A program made the translations under genes and the position numbers. Below are positions 11,385-22,862 of a stretch of 64,000 nucleotides of DNA, in pieces. The stretch's first letter is position 1; every line of letters begins with the position of its first letter. The stretch covers positions 54,400,778-54,464,777 of the forward strand of contig CM076848.1 of assembly GCA_039519185.1 (NCBI GenBank). The letters are read 5' to 3'. The notes under the pieces were generated by a model. That model searched no databases. It was not told the origin of the DNA and saw only the letters and a list, made by a program, of their open reading frames with translations. Source of the DNA: Astragalus membranaceus. Its lineage: Eukaryota; Streptophyta; Magnoliopsida; Fabales; Fabaceae.

Positions 11385-13035
11385 TGAAATGACTCAACAT
11401 GGACTAAACACAACTTTTTTAGAAAAAGTAAATAAGCTGGTGGAAAAGAGGAAAAAAAGTTGTGATTAGCAACTTTTCAAACACAAATCAAGACCAAAAC
11501 CAAAAGCATTTTGAAAACCATACTTTTTAAATTTTTAAAAGAAAGGCCACTTAAAAAGCTCACACATAGAGTGAGAGAGGGACGCATGTTACAAACCTTT
11601 TCACCAATGCGAACGTGGTTCCCATTTTAGGAGCAGATGTCCCGACCGGTAAGGGAACGAAAGAAAGAAGCTTATGTGATTAGGGATCTGTTTTTTCTCT
11701 ATATATTTTCCTTTTTAAAAAAAGCTGATTACTGATAAATAAATAAAAAAGAAAAAAAAATTAATAAATAACGCGTTTAAGTGTAATTAGGTTTTGTAAA
11801 CCCTTAACCAAGAAAAAAGGTTTTGTAAACCTTAATCTCCCTCATTATTCAGACGCAACATACATGGAGTAGAGAGAGAGGAAAAAAAACCTTTGTACGA
11901 CTGAAGAGAGAGAAAGGGCATGAGGAGGGAGTGAGGCCGTAGTGGTGGTGGCAGCGGCGCGGTGGAGAGAAAGAGGGATGTGGGTGGAGCGTAATGGTGG
12001 TTGCGGCGGTGGTTCAAGGAGAGAGAGTTTGGGGATGAGAGGGAAAGCGGTGAGTGGTGGTGGCAAGAGAGAAAATAGAGGAGGAAGCTTCTTCCTACTA
12101 CTCTCTTTGTTTTTTCATTCTAGGTGAAAAGTGATGGAGAGTGTTCTTTGCTTTTGTGTACCTCTCTGATTTATTTCTCTATCTTTTTTTCTCTCCCTTC
12201 TTCATTTTACTCTCGCCCTCTTTATAGAGTGTGATTTTGTGTTTCAATTTGTTTTTGTCTATGGGCTGACTTGCTAGTGAAGAGTCGTGCTAAATTCTCT
12301 TGAGGTGCAGAGGCATGCGTTATCCATACAAAGGGTTGAAGAGGCGTACCTATAGTTTGTTTCTTCATGGCAGGAGGGTGACGAAAGAAAACAAATTGAT
12401 GTGAGTGGAATAAGTTTTTTTTTTTAAAATAAAAAGTAACATGCCTTGAGAAAAGGCACCGTACTAAATCTGTTTCCGGTGGCTCATTTTGGTGAAAGAA
12501 TGGAAAACATGATAAAAGAGCTATAAACTCTTAGCTCAAATTAGAAGATACCCTCTATACATTTTTCAAATATAAAAGACAAAAATTGAGTGATTGCTTT
12601 GACTAACTATATCAAGAGTTGAAACAAATTTAGAATAAGAATTAAGAGTTAAAACAATGTATTTACCAAAAAAAAGATTTAAAACAATGTTAAAAAAATG
12701 CACTTAGTTCATTCCCAAGTGTGCAGTTCATGATATAAACTGGCTGTCAAATTTTTATTTTTGTAGCGTTTCCAAGTCTAATATAATTTAATAGTGTGGG
12801 TATTTTGATTAAATTTTTAGTTTCTGCTTCTTATAAATGTGAATTGCATGCGTATGCCCTATATAAAGTTAAATAATATATACTAAAATGTCTCTGATAT
12901 TTGTTTGAGTTTTCAGAGTTAATACAAAAATAAATATAATACTTACATATAACATAAGCAGCAAGTAACTAATTAGATTACTTGCAAAAGATTGGTCTTC
13001 TCACATAAAGGAAGCTTTACCGGCCGTGCTTCAAT
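11385..13035. repeat. Dispersed duplication, copy A
   Basis: This block recurs at about 21750-24795 (copy B), and its right part recurs again at 25906-26420 (copy C). Shared landmarks are 'ataagctggtg', 'acatacatggagtagag', the purine-rich gtggtggtggcagcgg tract, 'gcctacc..aaaggg' and 'gcaagtaactaattag'. The purine-rich part opens frames on both strands (11832-12127), but they are low complexity and not conserved between copies. I see no protein in it. It may be a long unclassified element or a segmental duplication. Confidence 0.7.
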
Positions 13036-13104
13036 TATTACAAGTTAAAGAAACTATGTAGAATAGCCTTAAAGAATTGAGTGTATACAAAAAGAATGTA
13101 CATT

Positions 13105-13226
13105 ATGGATGGGTCTATCAATTGCAATGTTATTAATTCGTTATTTGCTAGTTCATCCGCTATTCACTCATTCGTCATCTGCTAGCTTATCCACTACCCA
13201 CTATTTTTTATCAAAACAAAGCCTTA
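13105..13226. repeat. Right-end fragment of the hAT-like MITE
   Basis: It shares 'gctagcttatccgcta' style sequence and an 'aaaacaaagcctt' terminus with the right half of the repeat at 54703-55021. The left half is absent. Confidence 0.4.
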
Positions 13227-14170
13227 GTATCTGAGGTAATTTTTGTGTGTGCTTTCTGTTGACAAGAAATTTTTGTGTGTGGTTATTATATCTCTAATGA
13301 AACACCAATTCGTTGACTCATAAAAATGTGTTTTTTAGTTGGCAACATATTATGCATATATTCGTTGACTCTAATGTTACATAATTTTCTTAACATTAGC
13401 CCAACATCCCTTTCTTTCTTCCAAAGCCCTGAATTTCTGCAAGGTGTTGTCTATATATAGTTGGTAACTGTAAAGCCTAGATGAAGAAAAGGTGAACTGA
13501 AGACATGCACCTGTTGCTCTTTTGTCTACCCAATATTTACTGAGGTTCTGAAATTCATGAGGCCATTGCCGTAGTTAAAAGCTAGCACGTTTTTAATTTG
13601 TCATCATTCTCAGCCGAGCTAATCTATGATATGATGGTAATGTGTAATGTGTAATGTGTTCCCTTTGAAGGATTAACATAATCCTTATATAAAGTACGTA
13701 AATGTAAATTCTATCAAAAGCACTTTAGGATAGACAAATTAATAGACAATCGCGAAGATAATGATACCAAGAGAGGGGGTCTAAAGTAGCCACCTTTGTA
13801 CTATTAAATTTTATTAATAAAGAAAGATTGTAATATGAAACCACAAGCGCGCACAATATGCTGTTTCAAGCCAAGGTCTCCATATTTTGTTATTTTGGTA
13901 TCCCTTAGCAATACTACACTTTGTATATTTCTTCTCGTACTCTATAGCACTGTTCATAAAGAAAAGAAATGATGGCCAAAATGAGAGACATGGTATTGGT
14001 AGTGTTCGTGTGTTACATATAAACCCTAACATCATATGTCAATTTTGCTGGTTTTTAGTGGATAGCCTATGAATTCTATCTACTAGTATCTATATATAAC
14101 TTGTAGAAATGGTGATATTGTCAAAAAAAACTTGTACAAATGGAAACATTTTTTCATGTGAAAGACAATT
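13227..14170. other. Non-coding spacer
   Basis: AT-rich, with a small tandem 'gtaatgt' run near 13637. Short frames on both strands near 13814-14072 overlap each other and look random. No gene supported. Confidence 0.4.
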
Positions 14171-14171
14171 C

Positions 14172-14975
14172 TTTTTTTTTTTTTTGATAAGTCAAAGAAT
14201 TTTATTAGATTGGGGGCACTAGGGGTGCCTCAACCCAATTACATAGAGCATATCCACTTACATTTAGCATAACCGGTTTATACAATTAATTGGTTCTTTG
14301 ATCCAATCCTCGAATTCTATCAAACTTTGAACTCCCATTCTATGTGCTACCCACCCCCAAGAAAGGCCTTTCACTTGATCTAACATTTGTATTGCATTTG
14401 GCATTCCTCCTCGGAAAATGACTCTATTCCGATTAACCCAAATGACCCATACTACAGCTACCCATATCAAGAACCTTACCCTTTTATTCTTCTTTCCTTC
14501 AACAGCAACTTTATGCTGCAGCAAATGCTCCCAACCACTATTACAAACCATACTTGATGCACCAATCCATTCCATAACCTTGTTCCATAATTGAGCAGTA
14601 ACGTTACAGTGGAAAAACAAATGTGCAGAGTCTTCTTCTTCGGTATGACAGAACACGCAGCAAACATCAGGGTTGCTGTCCAATATACGTCGTTGTTGAA
14701 GCGCAATTCTAGTTGGTAAACGGTCTATCAATACCCTCCAGCCATGTACCAGAAACTTGGATGGAGCACTTGTTAACCAGAATTTTTTCAGCAAGCTTTT
14801 TTCTGCATTAGATAAAATCAACTCATCCGGATTATTGGAAACTAATCTGCTGTACGCCGATTTCACAGTGTATAACCGTGAGCTTGTTCCCAGCCAGAGC
14901 CAATGATCTTCTGTAAATCTGTCAATTCTGATGGCGTACCAATTGAGGTTGCGAATGTGCTCCTTTGGTTCCTGA
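14172..14975 (-). mobile_element. 5'-truncated LINE: zf-RVT domain
   Basis: The minus strand carries an uninterrupted frame of about 230 codons from about 14970 to 14264. It includes LYTVKSAYSRLVS, then FWLTSAPSKFLVHGWRVLID, then the zinc-binding part VCCVFCHTEEEDSAHLFFHC, all typical of the region after the reverse transcriptase in L1-type plant LINEs. A T-run at 14172-14184 is the poly(A) tail in reverse. The reverse transcriptase and endonuclease are missing, so it is a dead truncated copy. Confidence 0.85.
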
Positions 14976-15067
14976 AATGAGCAAGAGAATCAAGTAAGCA
15001 TGATAATTTTGTGGTAATAGGTCAAACATGCTATAAATGAGATATAAACAAGAGGTAGAAGGCCTAC

Positions 15068-15490
15068 ACATAAGACAGCCAATGGATCAAATTTTGCAAG
15101 CCATCTGGAGAGAAACCAATCTCATCAGCACGTCAATCGTTAGGGACATTTTTCACTGGCATCATGTGCTACTAAAATGCTTGTAAATTGCATATAACTG
15201 AAAAAGTAAAGGTGAGGAAATTAGATAGATACGCTTACAATCATTCCTTTATATTAAATTGTTGTACACTATAATTTTTCAGATGCACAATTTTCGCATC
15301 GACAACTACTATTCTTGTAGAGGAAAGTTTATATTATAATGATTCTCAGATGCACATACATGACAGGAAAGTAGCATACCTGAGGAACATTTTCCTGAGA
15401 ATTAGCTTGAAACAACTTTGTATGATGATTTTTCTGTGCCACAACTACAGTGAACTTCGGAAGATCAACCCCATCAACGTGTTTATAGGC
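15068..15490 (-). pseudogene. Argonaute (AGO4-like) PIWI exon fragments
   Basis: On the minus strand, exon 15490-15380 (111 bp, AG before and GT after) encodes 37 residues including LPKFTVVVAQKNHHTKLF and ending ENVPQ. A second piece, about 15135-15068, encodes DEIGFSPDGLQNLIHWLSYV and stops at a GT donor. Both match successive parts of the Argonaute PIWI domain; the wording fits the AGO4/6/9 group that works in RNA-directed DNA methylation. The exon that should lie between them (VDTKICHP..YDFYMCAHAG..) is absent or unrecognisable, and no further PIWI or PAZ exons are present. It is a small relic, wedged between a LINE and a copia LTR. Confidence 0.8.
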
Positions 15491-15578
15491 CTGTAATTAA
15501 TTATAATAGTTTATCGTCACCCTAGAATCTAGATATAATCAACAAAGGGGGATTATAAAATTGAGTTGGTGATTGGAT

Positions 15579-15811
15579 TGTTGGAGCGATTGCTCCAACG
15601 TTCTGCAATTCGCTTGCAGTTCACGCACACACGCACGCTTTGAGTGAGAGAGAGAGAGAGTAACCGAATTGAGAGCAAATGAACGAAACAGTTGCTGATT
15701 CTATTGAGTAAACAGTATTTATACAATCCACTTGGCAGAGGACTCACTCTCATTGACTAGTCCATTGAGATGCCACATCAGCACCATTTGGTGACTGGGA
15801 TTATTATAACA
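15579..15811 (-). mobile_element. 3' LTR of truncated copia element
   Basis: Read on the minus strand it begins TGTTATAATAATCCC and ends near CCAACA, with a TATA box (tataaat) near 15718 and a CT-rich leader. It directly follows the copia pol frame. The matching 5' LTR is absent, so the exact ends are inferred from the TG..CA rule. Confidence 0.55.
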
Positions 15812-17035
15812 GAAGTAGAACAAAATGAAAAGAAACATTTAAGAGTAATGTAACTATCAAATGCAACTTGTACTTCAATAGACCAGCCACTTGCTTCTTC
15901 ATTCCTATCAAGTTCCTCAGCTCCACAAATCTCTTCACAGTAAGTGGTTTGGTTAGCAAGTCAGCTAACTGTTCTGTGGTCTTGCAGTACAGCAATTCTA
16001 ACTTCTCCTTGTTCACCTAATCCCTCAAGAAATGGTATTTTGTTTCAATGTGTTCGCTACGGCCGTGAGAGACAGGGTGCTTGGCCAGATCAATGGCTGA
16101 CTTGTTGTCAACCTTCAGTTTCATCACATAGTCACCTTTCAGCTTCAGTTCAATCAGCAGTTTTTCAATCCATTGAGCTTGGCAAGCTCCTTGTCCAACT
16201 GCTATGTATTCAGTTTCACAAGAGGACAAGGCAACCACATTTTGTTTCTTTGAACACCAAGATATTGGTGTGCTTCCCAACATGAACAAATAGCCACTTG
16301 TGCTCTTCCTATCAGCTGTATCACCACTCCAATCCGAATCAGTAAAGCCACAGATTTCTGTGTCAGTACTACTGCTGCTGGGAAATAGAATTCCCAAATC
16401 AATTGTGCCCTTTACATACCTCAAGACCCTCTTGGCTGCTGCCATGTGAGGCGCCCTCGGCTTCTCCATGTACCTACTAATCAGTCCCACACCGTATGCA
16501 ATATCAGGTCTTACATTAACTAGATATCTCAGTGAACCTGCTATTTGCTTGTAGAGTGTTCCATCTACCAGAGTTTCATCACCATCAGATCTCAATTTCA
16601 GTCCTGTCTCAACTGGAGTTGCTGCACTGTTGCATCCACTCATCTTGAATCTTTTCAAGATGTCAGTGGCATATTTCTTTTGATGAAGAAGTATGCCTCT
16701 GCTAGTCTTTGCAAACTCAAAGCCAAGAAAGTAGGTTAGACACCCCAAGTCACTCGTCTCAAATTCTTTCATCATCTTACTCTTAAACTCAGCAATCTCA
16801 CTGTCATTATCACCAGTAATCAGCATATCATCAACATACAGACACACTATGAGATGAGTGCCTCTGCTACTAGTTTTAGTGTACACACCATGTTCAGACA
16901 CACATTTTTCAAATTGTAGTTGCTGCAAAAAGGTATCTATGCACTTGTTCCAGACACTTGGCGCCTGTTTCAAGCCATAAAGAGCCTTGTGTAGCCTGTG
17001 CACCTTTCCCTCCTGTCCCTCGAAGTAGGATTGTC
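15812..17035 (-). pseudogene. Ty1/copia pol remnant: reverse transcriptase and RNase H
   Basis: The minus strand encodes the copia RT core (LHKALYGLKQAPSVWNKCID, LIVCLYVDDMLITGDN with the YVDD catalytic motif). The copia RNase H follows (GFTDSDWSGDTADRKSTSGY, SSCETEYIA, NKSAIDLAKHP), ending HIETKYHFLRD-stop. The stop at 16018 is a single CAG-to-TAG type change; the frame then resumes (VNKEKLELLYCKTTEQLADL). Gag, protease, integrase and the first RT motifs are missing, because the copy begins abruptly near 17035. It is a 5'-truncated, dead element with its 3' LTR next to it. Confidence 0.9.
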
Positions 17036-18024
17036 TTCAACTACCAATATCTAATAATCTTATGATCTAAATTTTATATTAATTTAGGTTCTCATTGGTA
17101 GAAGTTTTATAAGAACAGTAAAAGATACCACGGATTTGGTAATAATTAGATGCAAGATTAGTTTTAGGACTCAAGGGCCAATTCAAAGTCATTATAGATG
17201 TGAGGGTTCCCAGAGACCACAACCGTGAACCACCACTTTCTTTTACGTATTCAAAATAGTTCATTTGATTTTTTCAATGAGCAATTTATTTTACTTTGAA
17301 ATTCAGAACATTTTCTTTTTGCATTTGTTGCTTGGGAATGGGTTAAATTGGTTAAGGTCATTTTAATTTGGCTCTTTATAGTCATATACATATACATGTC
17401 TTATAAAGCTTTAGCCTTTAATTTGGTTCTTTAATATCTTTTTTTTTCAATGATTTTCAGATGCATTTAATATCAATATATTTTATTTGCTGTTGATTTA
17501 TGTACAAACATGAGACAGATTTGCTTTTAATAATCTATCGCTTTTGGGCGTTTAGCTTATTCTCACCATGCTTTTGTTATCAATTACAGGTGAGAAAACC
17601 GAGAAGCAGAGATAAACCTGTTTCGGTATATCTGTTGAGAAAATCATCTTCACGTTACTTTGATTATGTAATTTATGCTACTTTTACTTGGAGGATAAAG
17701 AAATTTTATAGGACAAACAAGCACTAGCTTATGTAAAAATATTTTGTCACAATAACTGTGTGTAGCAGCACTCTTTCAAAAATTAGAGAAACTCTTTTCA
17801 TATAACTTCATATATTATGCATTTCGGTGCACGTGTATTTGTCCCAATATAACTTCATATATTTGTCTCAATAACTTTGTGTAGCACTCTTTTAAAGTAA
17901 AGTTTGTTATGCATTATATTATGTCATTGGTGTTATGTTTAGTTTTATCAAATTAGTCTTTAATACACAACAATGACATATGTCATTGTCAAGTGCGATT
18001 AAAGGATTTAATGTTAAACATTGA
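17036..18024. other. Non-coding spacer
   Basis: AT-rich. A 46-codon exon-like stretch after a consensus acceptor (17590-17726, VRKPRSRDKPVSVYLLRKSS and onward) has no family I recognise. Nothing else supported. Confidence 0.35.
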
Positions 18025-18039
18025 CGTTGTTCAATACCT

Positions 18040-18893
18040 TTTTTTTTATTAATCAAACAGGCAGTCAGTCAGCCCGAATTTATTAATAAAATAAAGAGAG
18101 ATATAAAAAGCACAAGGGGGACTAGACCAAAACCCTTGGTAATAAGGACAATAATAAAATGCCCAACAAGGCCTCTAAAATAAACAACCATAGAACTCTA
18201 ATGGAAGAAATTCTAAGGCGAACAGAATACCGCGAACAGAAGCACTCCATAGTACCTCCAAAAGCGCGCAGATCCACCAACAGGGAGATCCGACCATCAA
18301 CGCCTCGGGGGAGAGGCCGTGGACGTCACAGAGGAGATCAGATCCGAGGAAAGGGAGCCCCCAACGGCGGTTCCAACCCAAGCAGCGCCCAACCCATTTT
18401 TATTAATTTACTGCCACCGGAACAACCGAAGTCGAAGATCCAACCACGAAACGGCGACGGCGCAAGAACTTATCCATATCCAGATCGGGAAGAGATCCAA
18501 ATCGCTTAACAACATATCCAATAGATCCAAATCTAGCAGGCGAGCACTGGAATCACAGGATCAGAAGAAACACAAATCCAGACCGAAGCCAAGAACCAGA
18601 AGATCGCGAGCACTGGAACCCAGTCGCTAACAGCCACAGAGAAACACAAAGAACATCCAGGAACATCCAGACCGAAGCCACAACAGCGCAGCCACAGCAG
18701 TGCAGAGGCGTCGCGGAACAGTGGATCGCGAACACAGATCCATAGAGAAGAAGCGCAGATCAGAGGAACAGACTCAACCCGACCGAAGCCAATAGCGACA
18801 GCAGGGCGAAGGAGCACTGAGAGGAGAGGGGAAGAAACCGGGGAGGGAGCCCCCCCCCCCAGCGGCGGCGGCGCTGTGTGTAGGTTTTCCTTC
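18040..18893 (-). mobile_element. Short non-coding LINE-derived retroposon, 854 bp
   Basis: A 15-bp target duplication CGTTGTTCAATACCT lies at 18025-18039 and 18894-18908. The element runs on the minus strand: a C-run and GC-rich leader at the 18893 side, and a T-run (poly(A) tail) at 18040-18047. The 3' end style (TATATCTCTCTTTATT..) is LINE-like. It contains repeated GC-rich phrases (for example 'gcttcggtctgga' twice) but no RT, endonuclease or tRNA head. The open frames across 18159-18919 on both strands follow base composition. It is probably a non-autonomous derivative moved by a LINE. Confidence 0.75.
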
Positions 18894-18908
18894 CGTTGTT
18901 CAATACCT

Positions 18909-20271
18909 GAGCACAACAAATTATAAATTGTTACTACGGTACATTTTTTGTGCGAACCAACATTCCCTTTGTTATGTTTTAATACCTAATTTTAAGAAAT
19001 ATATTCACTTTAGAGGTTTGAGAATGCTGGTGAAAGTACTGGTGGTAGTGGAGTTTATGGTCATGTCGGCTAAGAACATATTGATGTCTCAGGTCTCAAT
19101 GTAACTCTTATATTCATTTACTTTTCATTGTTGGAAATATAGTACACATTATTCTTTGTGATGTGGAAATTGGAATGCATGTGATTTTTGTCTTTCTTCT
19201 TCACATAGTATTATGCAGGACATTGACTTTGTTTTTTGATAGTAGAACTAGAACTGGTGCTAATTATTAGGTATTTTGGTTTAGTGATTTTGGTAATGAA
19301 TATTCAGAGAAAAGGAGAGGGGAAGTATAGCTTCTTCTCATTAACAATACTAGATAATGACAAAATTTTATTCTCCTCATTAAAAATGCAGAAGAATTAA
19401 CAAGAAAAATGCAAGCTCAGTATGAGGAAAAGGAATCGTGTCAAACTCGGGTACCGTCAATTAAAAGAAACTGAGTTAGAAGGAACTGTCAATTAAAAGG
19501 AACAAAGATGATTTTGAATGTAGCTCAACGGGAGCAACAACATAAACAATATAGAGTCATCGTTTTGCACTATCTAGCAAAAACTAATCCTTCGAACAAT
19601 ATCCTAGTTGTTGTTTTTGGCCTCCTCTTCTTCTCCTTTTTCTCTCATTCTTGCGATTGTTAGTGCTTGAGTACTCGGCTCCTAGTACCTTTGCACCATT
19701 ATTCATCAAATCTTCCCAGTAAAAGTATAGTGTAGAGGCTTCTTGTATATCCGCACTCTTGCACCTTTTCTTCTCAATAGCTAAAACGATATACCCTTTC
19801 TCTTTTGCTATTTCCATCCATTCAGCATAGTACTTGTCCCGGGAAATTACTATTGTTTGCTTTAGATTCAAGCGACAATTTTCAAATCAAGAAATACCGT
19901 TGTTGAATCATGGGAAATAGGAGGAAAGTGAGAAGATGTGTGACCGGAGGAAGGGACCAAGAACAGAATGCTCTAAGGCCCAACGTATGGTGGGGAGAAA
20001 AAGGAGATGAGTGGTGGAAGAAGCTAACAGAAGGAGGAGAACCCACCTTCCCAACATCATCCTTAGGAGTAGGAGATGACGAGCGAAAGAACCGAAACGA
20101 AAGGGAAGAACCACCGCTGGCCGATCTGAGCCAAGAAGCTAACGTGTTTCCTGTAAAAACCAAAATATAATAGTATTAGAAATTGATAATTTGAACAAAA
20201 TTCATCATTATGAAAGGACCTTCTAATAAATAACTTAAATATGCCTTTCGTTATGTCAAGCAAGTTGCCCA
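18909..20271. other. Spacer with possible gene relic on minus strand
   Basis: Mostly AT-rich. The minus-strand segment 20160-19584 is more GC-rich and partly open; its best frame is listed separately. No repeat borders were found. Confidence 0.35.
19584..19871 (-). CDS. Unidentified charged 95-codon ORF
   Basis: Encodes a soluble, charged product: TIVISRDKYYAEWMEIAKEK near the start, then an acidic/hydrophobic mix, then a very basic tail (RKNERKRRRRGGQKQ). The composition is protein-like and codon use is not random, but I cannot name a family. Another frame upstream (20163-19882) may be its 5' part after a frameshift. It could be a relic exon; no promoter or splice evidence secures it. Confidence 0.25.
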   Translation of the reverse strand: MNLKQTIVISRDKYYAEWMEIAKEKGYIVLAIEKKRCKSADIQEASTLYFYWEDLMNNGAKVLGAEYSSTNNRKNERKRRRRGGQKQQLGYCSKD

Positions 20272-20288
20272 TAGTACATCAAAATCAT

Positions 20289-20476
20289 AACCTAGAGCGT
20301 GGGGTTCAGCGGTTTGGGCTGATTCTCCCTTAACCAATGGTCGGGGGTTTGATCCCTACCTTGGGTACAGAGGTGGCGTTAAAACTCTAGGCCAGCTCTC
20401 CTGCCCCTCGAGGCACCTTCAATGAGGGATTAGTCACTACTGTCCGTGCGATGGATACCCGGGTTTACCCAAAAAA
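20289..20476 (+). mobile_element. tRNA-derived SINE, 188 bp
   Basis: The head carries a box-A-like TTCAGCGGTTTGG and a box-B-like GGTTTGATCCC; the tail ends in a short A-run. A 17-bp target duplication TAGTACATCAAAATCAT lies at 20272-20288 and 20477-20493. The design is that of the Au-type SINEs of plants. The flanking DNA is present without the SINE at 56515-56745 in reverse orientation, which proves both insertion borders. Confidence 0.93.
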
Positions 20477-20493
20477 TAGTACATCAAAATCAT

Positions 20494-21744
20494 TCAATAT
20501 AAATATATTATATCTAAGGGCTATAAATACATTTTCCTTTTATGGGATACCTTTCCCACCCTAAAAGGAACCTCCTTTTGTGTACTGTTGTTATCCAAGT
20601 TTGTTGGTTTAGCTAAACCCAAAGAAATCAGGATATTTCAAAATTTAAATTTTGGTAGGATTAGTTTTGGGGACTGTATTGCCCTTCTCATCAATATACT
20701 TGCTTGGGCGATTTGTTGCCAGCTTTATTCTAACTACATAGGAGGACTCTAATAAAAAGAGAATTACAAAATCTTCGTAGGCAACTCTTTATTTACAAAA
20801 GAGATAAAATGTAGCTTTATTTAGAAAATTTTGATAGATAATTCTTTATTTAGAAAATAAGTAATCAATATAGCTTTAAACTATCAAAATGACAATTAAA
20901 AAAATCCTCTTAAAAACCAACAAATAATAAGAAAGAGAGTAACATACCAGTACGGTAGTACTTTTTTTGATACAATAACGTACCGATACTTGCTTTTAAT
21001 ATAAAACATTTTCAATTTTTTGAATAACTTTTTCCAACAAAAGTAAATTAAAAATTAAAAAATATATAACAAAGTGGAGAAACATATTTTCATCATGTCC
21101 TTATTCATTTCATCCGACTTAAAGATGAAACAAAGTCGGTACTTATTCATTTCATCCGACTTAAAGATGAAACATATTTTAATTTTATCAATTTAGTGTT
21201 CTCTCATTCTTCCTCTTCTTTATGTTAGAATTCTCAGTAGAATAATTTTTTCATCATGTCCTTCTGTTGGAGTGGTCTGTCCTCCTCTGCATTCCCTAGG
21301 TTTCTTCAGATCACATATTTTGGGGGGCTTCAACCATTCTCTGCTTCCTCCCTTCCTGAGGTTCCGACTCATGAGGTGATTCCGGCAGACAATTCATCCC
21401 ACTTCCCTCCTCTGGCCGGCAATTCAGTTACAGTGCTCCAGAAAATTGCCAACTGAAAACAGGGCAATCAATACAATAGACACATATCTCAATAGTAGAA
21501 AATTTAAATATAAATAATGATTAGGTTTTGTATCAATTTTAATTTTAATTTTAACTAAAATATCGTATGATATACTACTGCATTTTAAATATGATTTCAT
21601 ACTCTCAATTATATTACATAAAAAAATACAATCATCAATATGAAGTATAAATAAATAATATCACAAATAAAACACATGTCACTGGTAAAGATAAAAAAGG
21701 GTTAGACATACATTTATTGTAATATTTCCAATTCCATCATTCTT
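20494..21744. other. Non-coding spacer with a 33-bp tandem duplication
   Basis: The first 100 bases belong to the repeat shared with 56515-56745. A phrase beginning cttattcatttcatccgact occurs twice (about 21100-21132 and 21141-21173). A short open frame at 21256-21456 is not recognisable. No gene supported. Confidence 0.45.
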
Positions 21745-22821
21745 AAAGAGATAATAAGCTGGTGAAAAAGAAGAAAAAAAGGTGTGATTAGCAATTTTTC
21801 AAACACAAATCAAGATCAAAACAAAAAGCATTAAAAATACCATCTTTTTTAAAAGAAAGGTTATTTCAAAAGCCCACAACTTTTGGACAAAAAGAGGCCA
21901 CAACTTAGAGGAATTGAAATCCTCTAACAATTCTAGTAGAAAAGAGATAGACACATCAAATAAAACAATATTATAAATACAATTGGTATGATTAGGGATC
22001 AGTTTTTCATCGGATGTGGCGGTGGTCTGGAGGTTTGGAGGAGAGAGGGTTCGGAGATGAGAGGGGAAAAGGTGAGTGGTAGTGCGGTTAAGGTGGTGGT
22101 AAGGCTGCGGTTTGAATGAGTGTGGTGAGGAGTGGAAGTTCGCCGGAGTAGGGCGCCCAGTGGTGATGGCTTCCTCTCCCTGCTTCTATTCCACTCTGTA
22201 TATTTCTGGTTCTGTTTTAACACTTTTTTAAGGTGGTCTCTCTTATTATTTTTTTTCTGATTTTCTCTCTACTTTGCTCTTTGTTTCAATATCTGCTATA
22301 TGCCTATATATAGTGACTTTGATTTTGTGTTTTTGATGTGGTGAAACCTAACATAAATTTTTTTTGGAAAGAACAACCGATATATTGAAAATTAACACAA
22401 ATAAATTCAAAAGATTTGAAATTTGAAAAGTGGCATATGATTCGTACCACTTCTGCTGCACATCAGCATCAAGGAACAAAATGGGGTGGTTGGGGGTAGT
22501 TAGGGGTGTCAAAATGGATGGATCGGATGGATTTGGATTTGGATTATAATGGATGGATTGAAAACAATCCATTTATCCATTTATATCCATTAAAATTGTG
22601 TCAAAAAAAAACCAATCCAATCCATCCGTTTACAAAAAAATTCATCCAATCCATCCAATTACAATTTTTTTATGGATGGATATCCAATCCATCCACTAAT
22701 ATATTTAAAATATAAACAAATCTTTAGATAAAAAAATATTGAGTAAAAAAAAAATTAACATTTTTTTTTTGCAGAAATTAAATTTATTATTATTTTTTGA
22801 TAAAATTGAATTTTTTAGATT

Positions 22822-22862
<41 letters not shown>

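Noticed and set aside
11832..12127. Frames in the purine-rich part of copy A
   Set aside because: Not conserved in copy B, repetitive residues, and both strands are open.
15812..17035. Integrated viral (pararetrovirus) reverse transcriptase
   Set aside because: Motif order and wording (YVDD, SSCETEY, KTEQLADLLTK) are those of Ty1/copia; no coat or movement protein anywhere in the window.
18159..18919. Opposing open frames of 103-128 codons
   Set aside because: Lie in a non-coding retroposon; GC-rich composition opens frames on both strands and no domain is recognisable.
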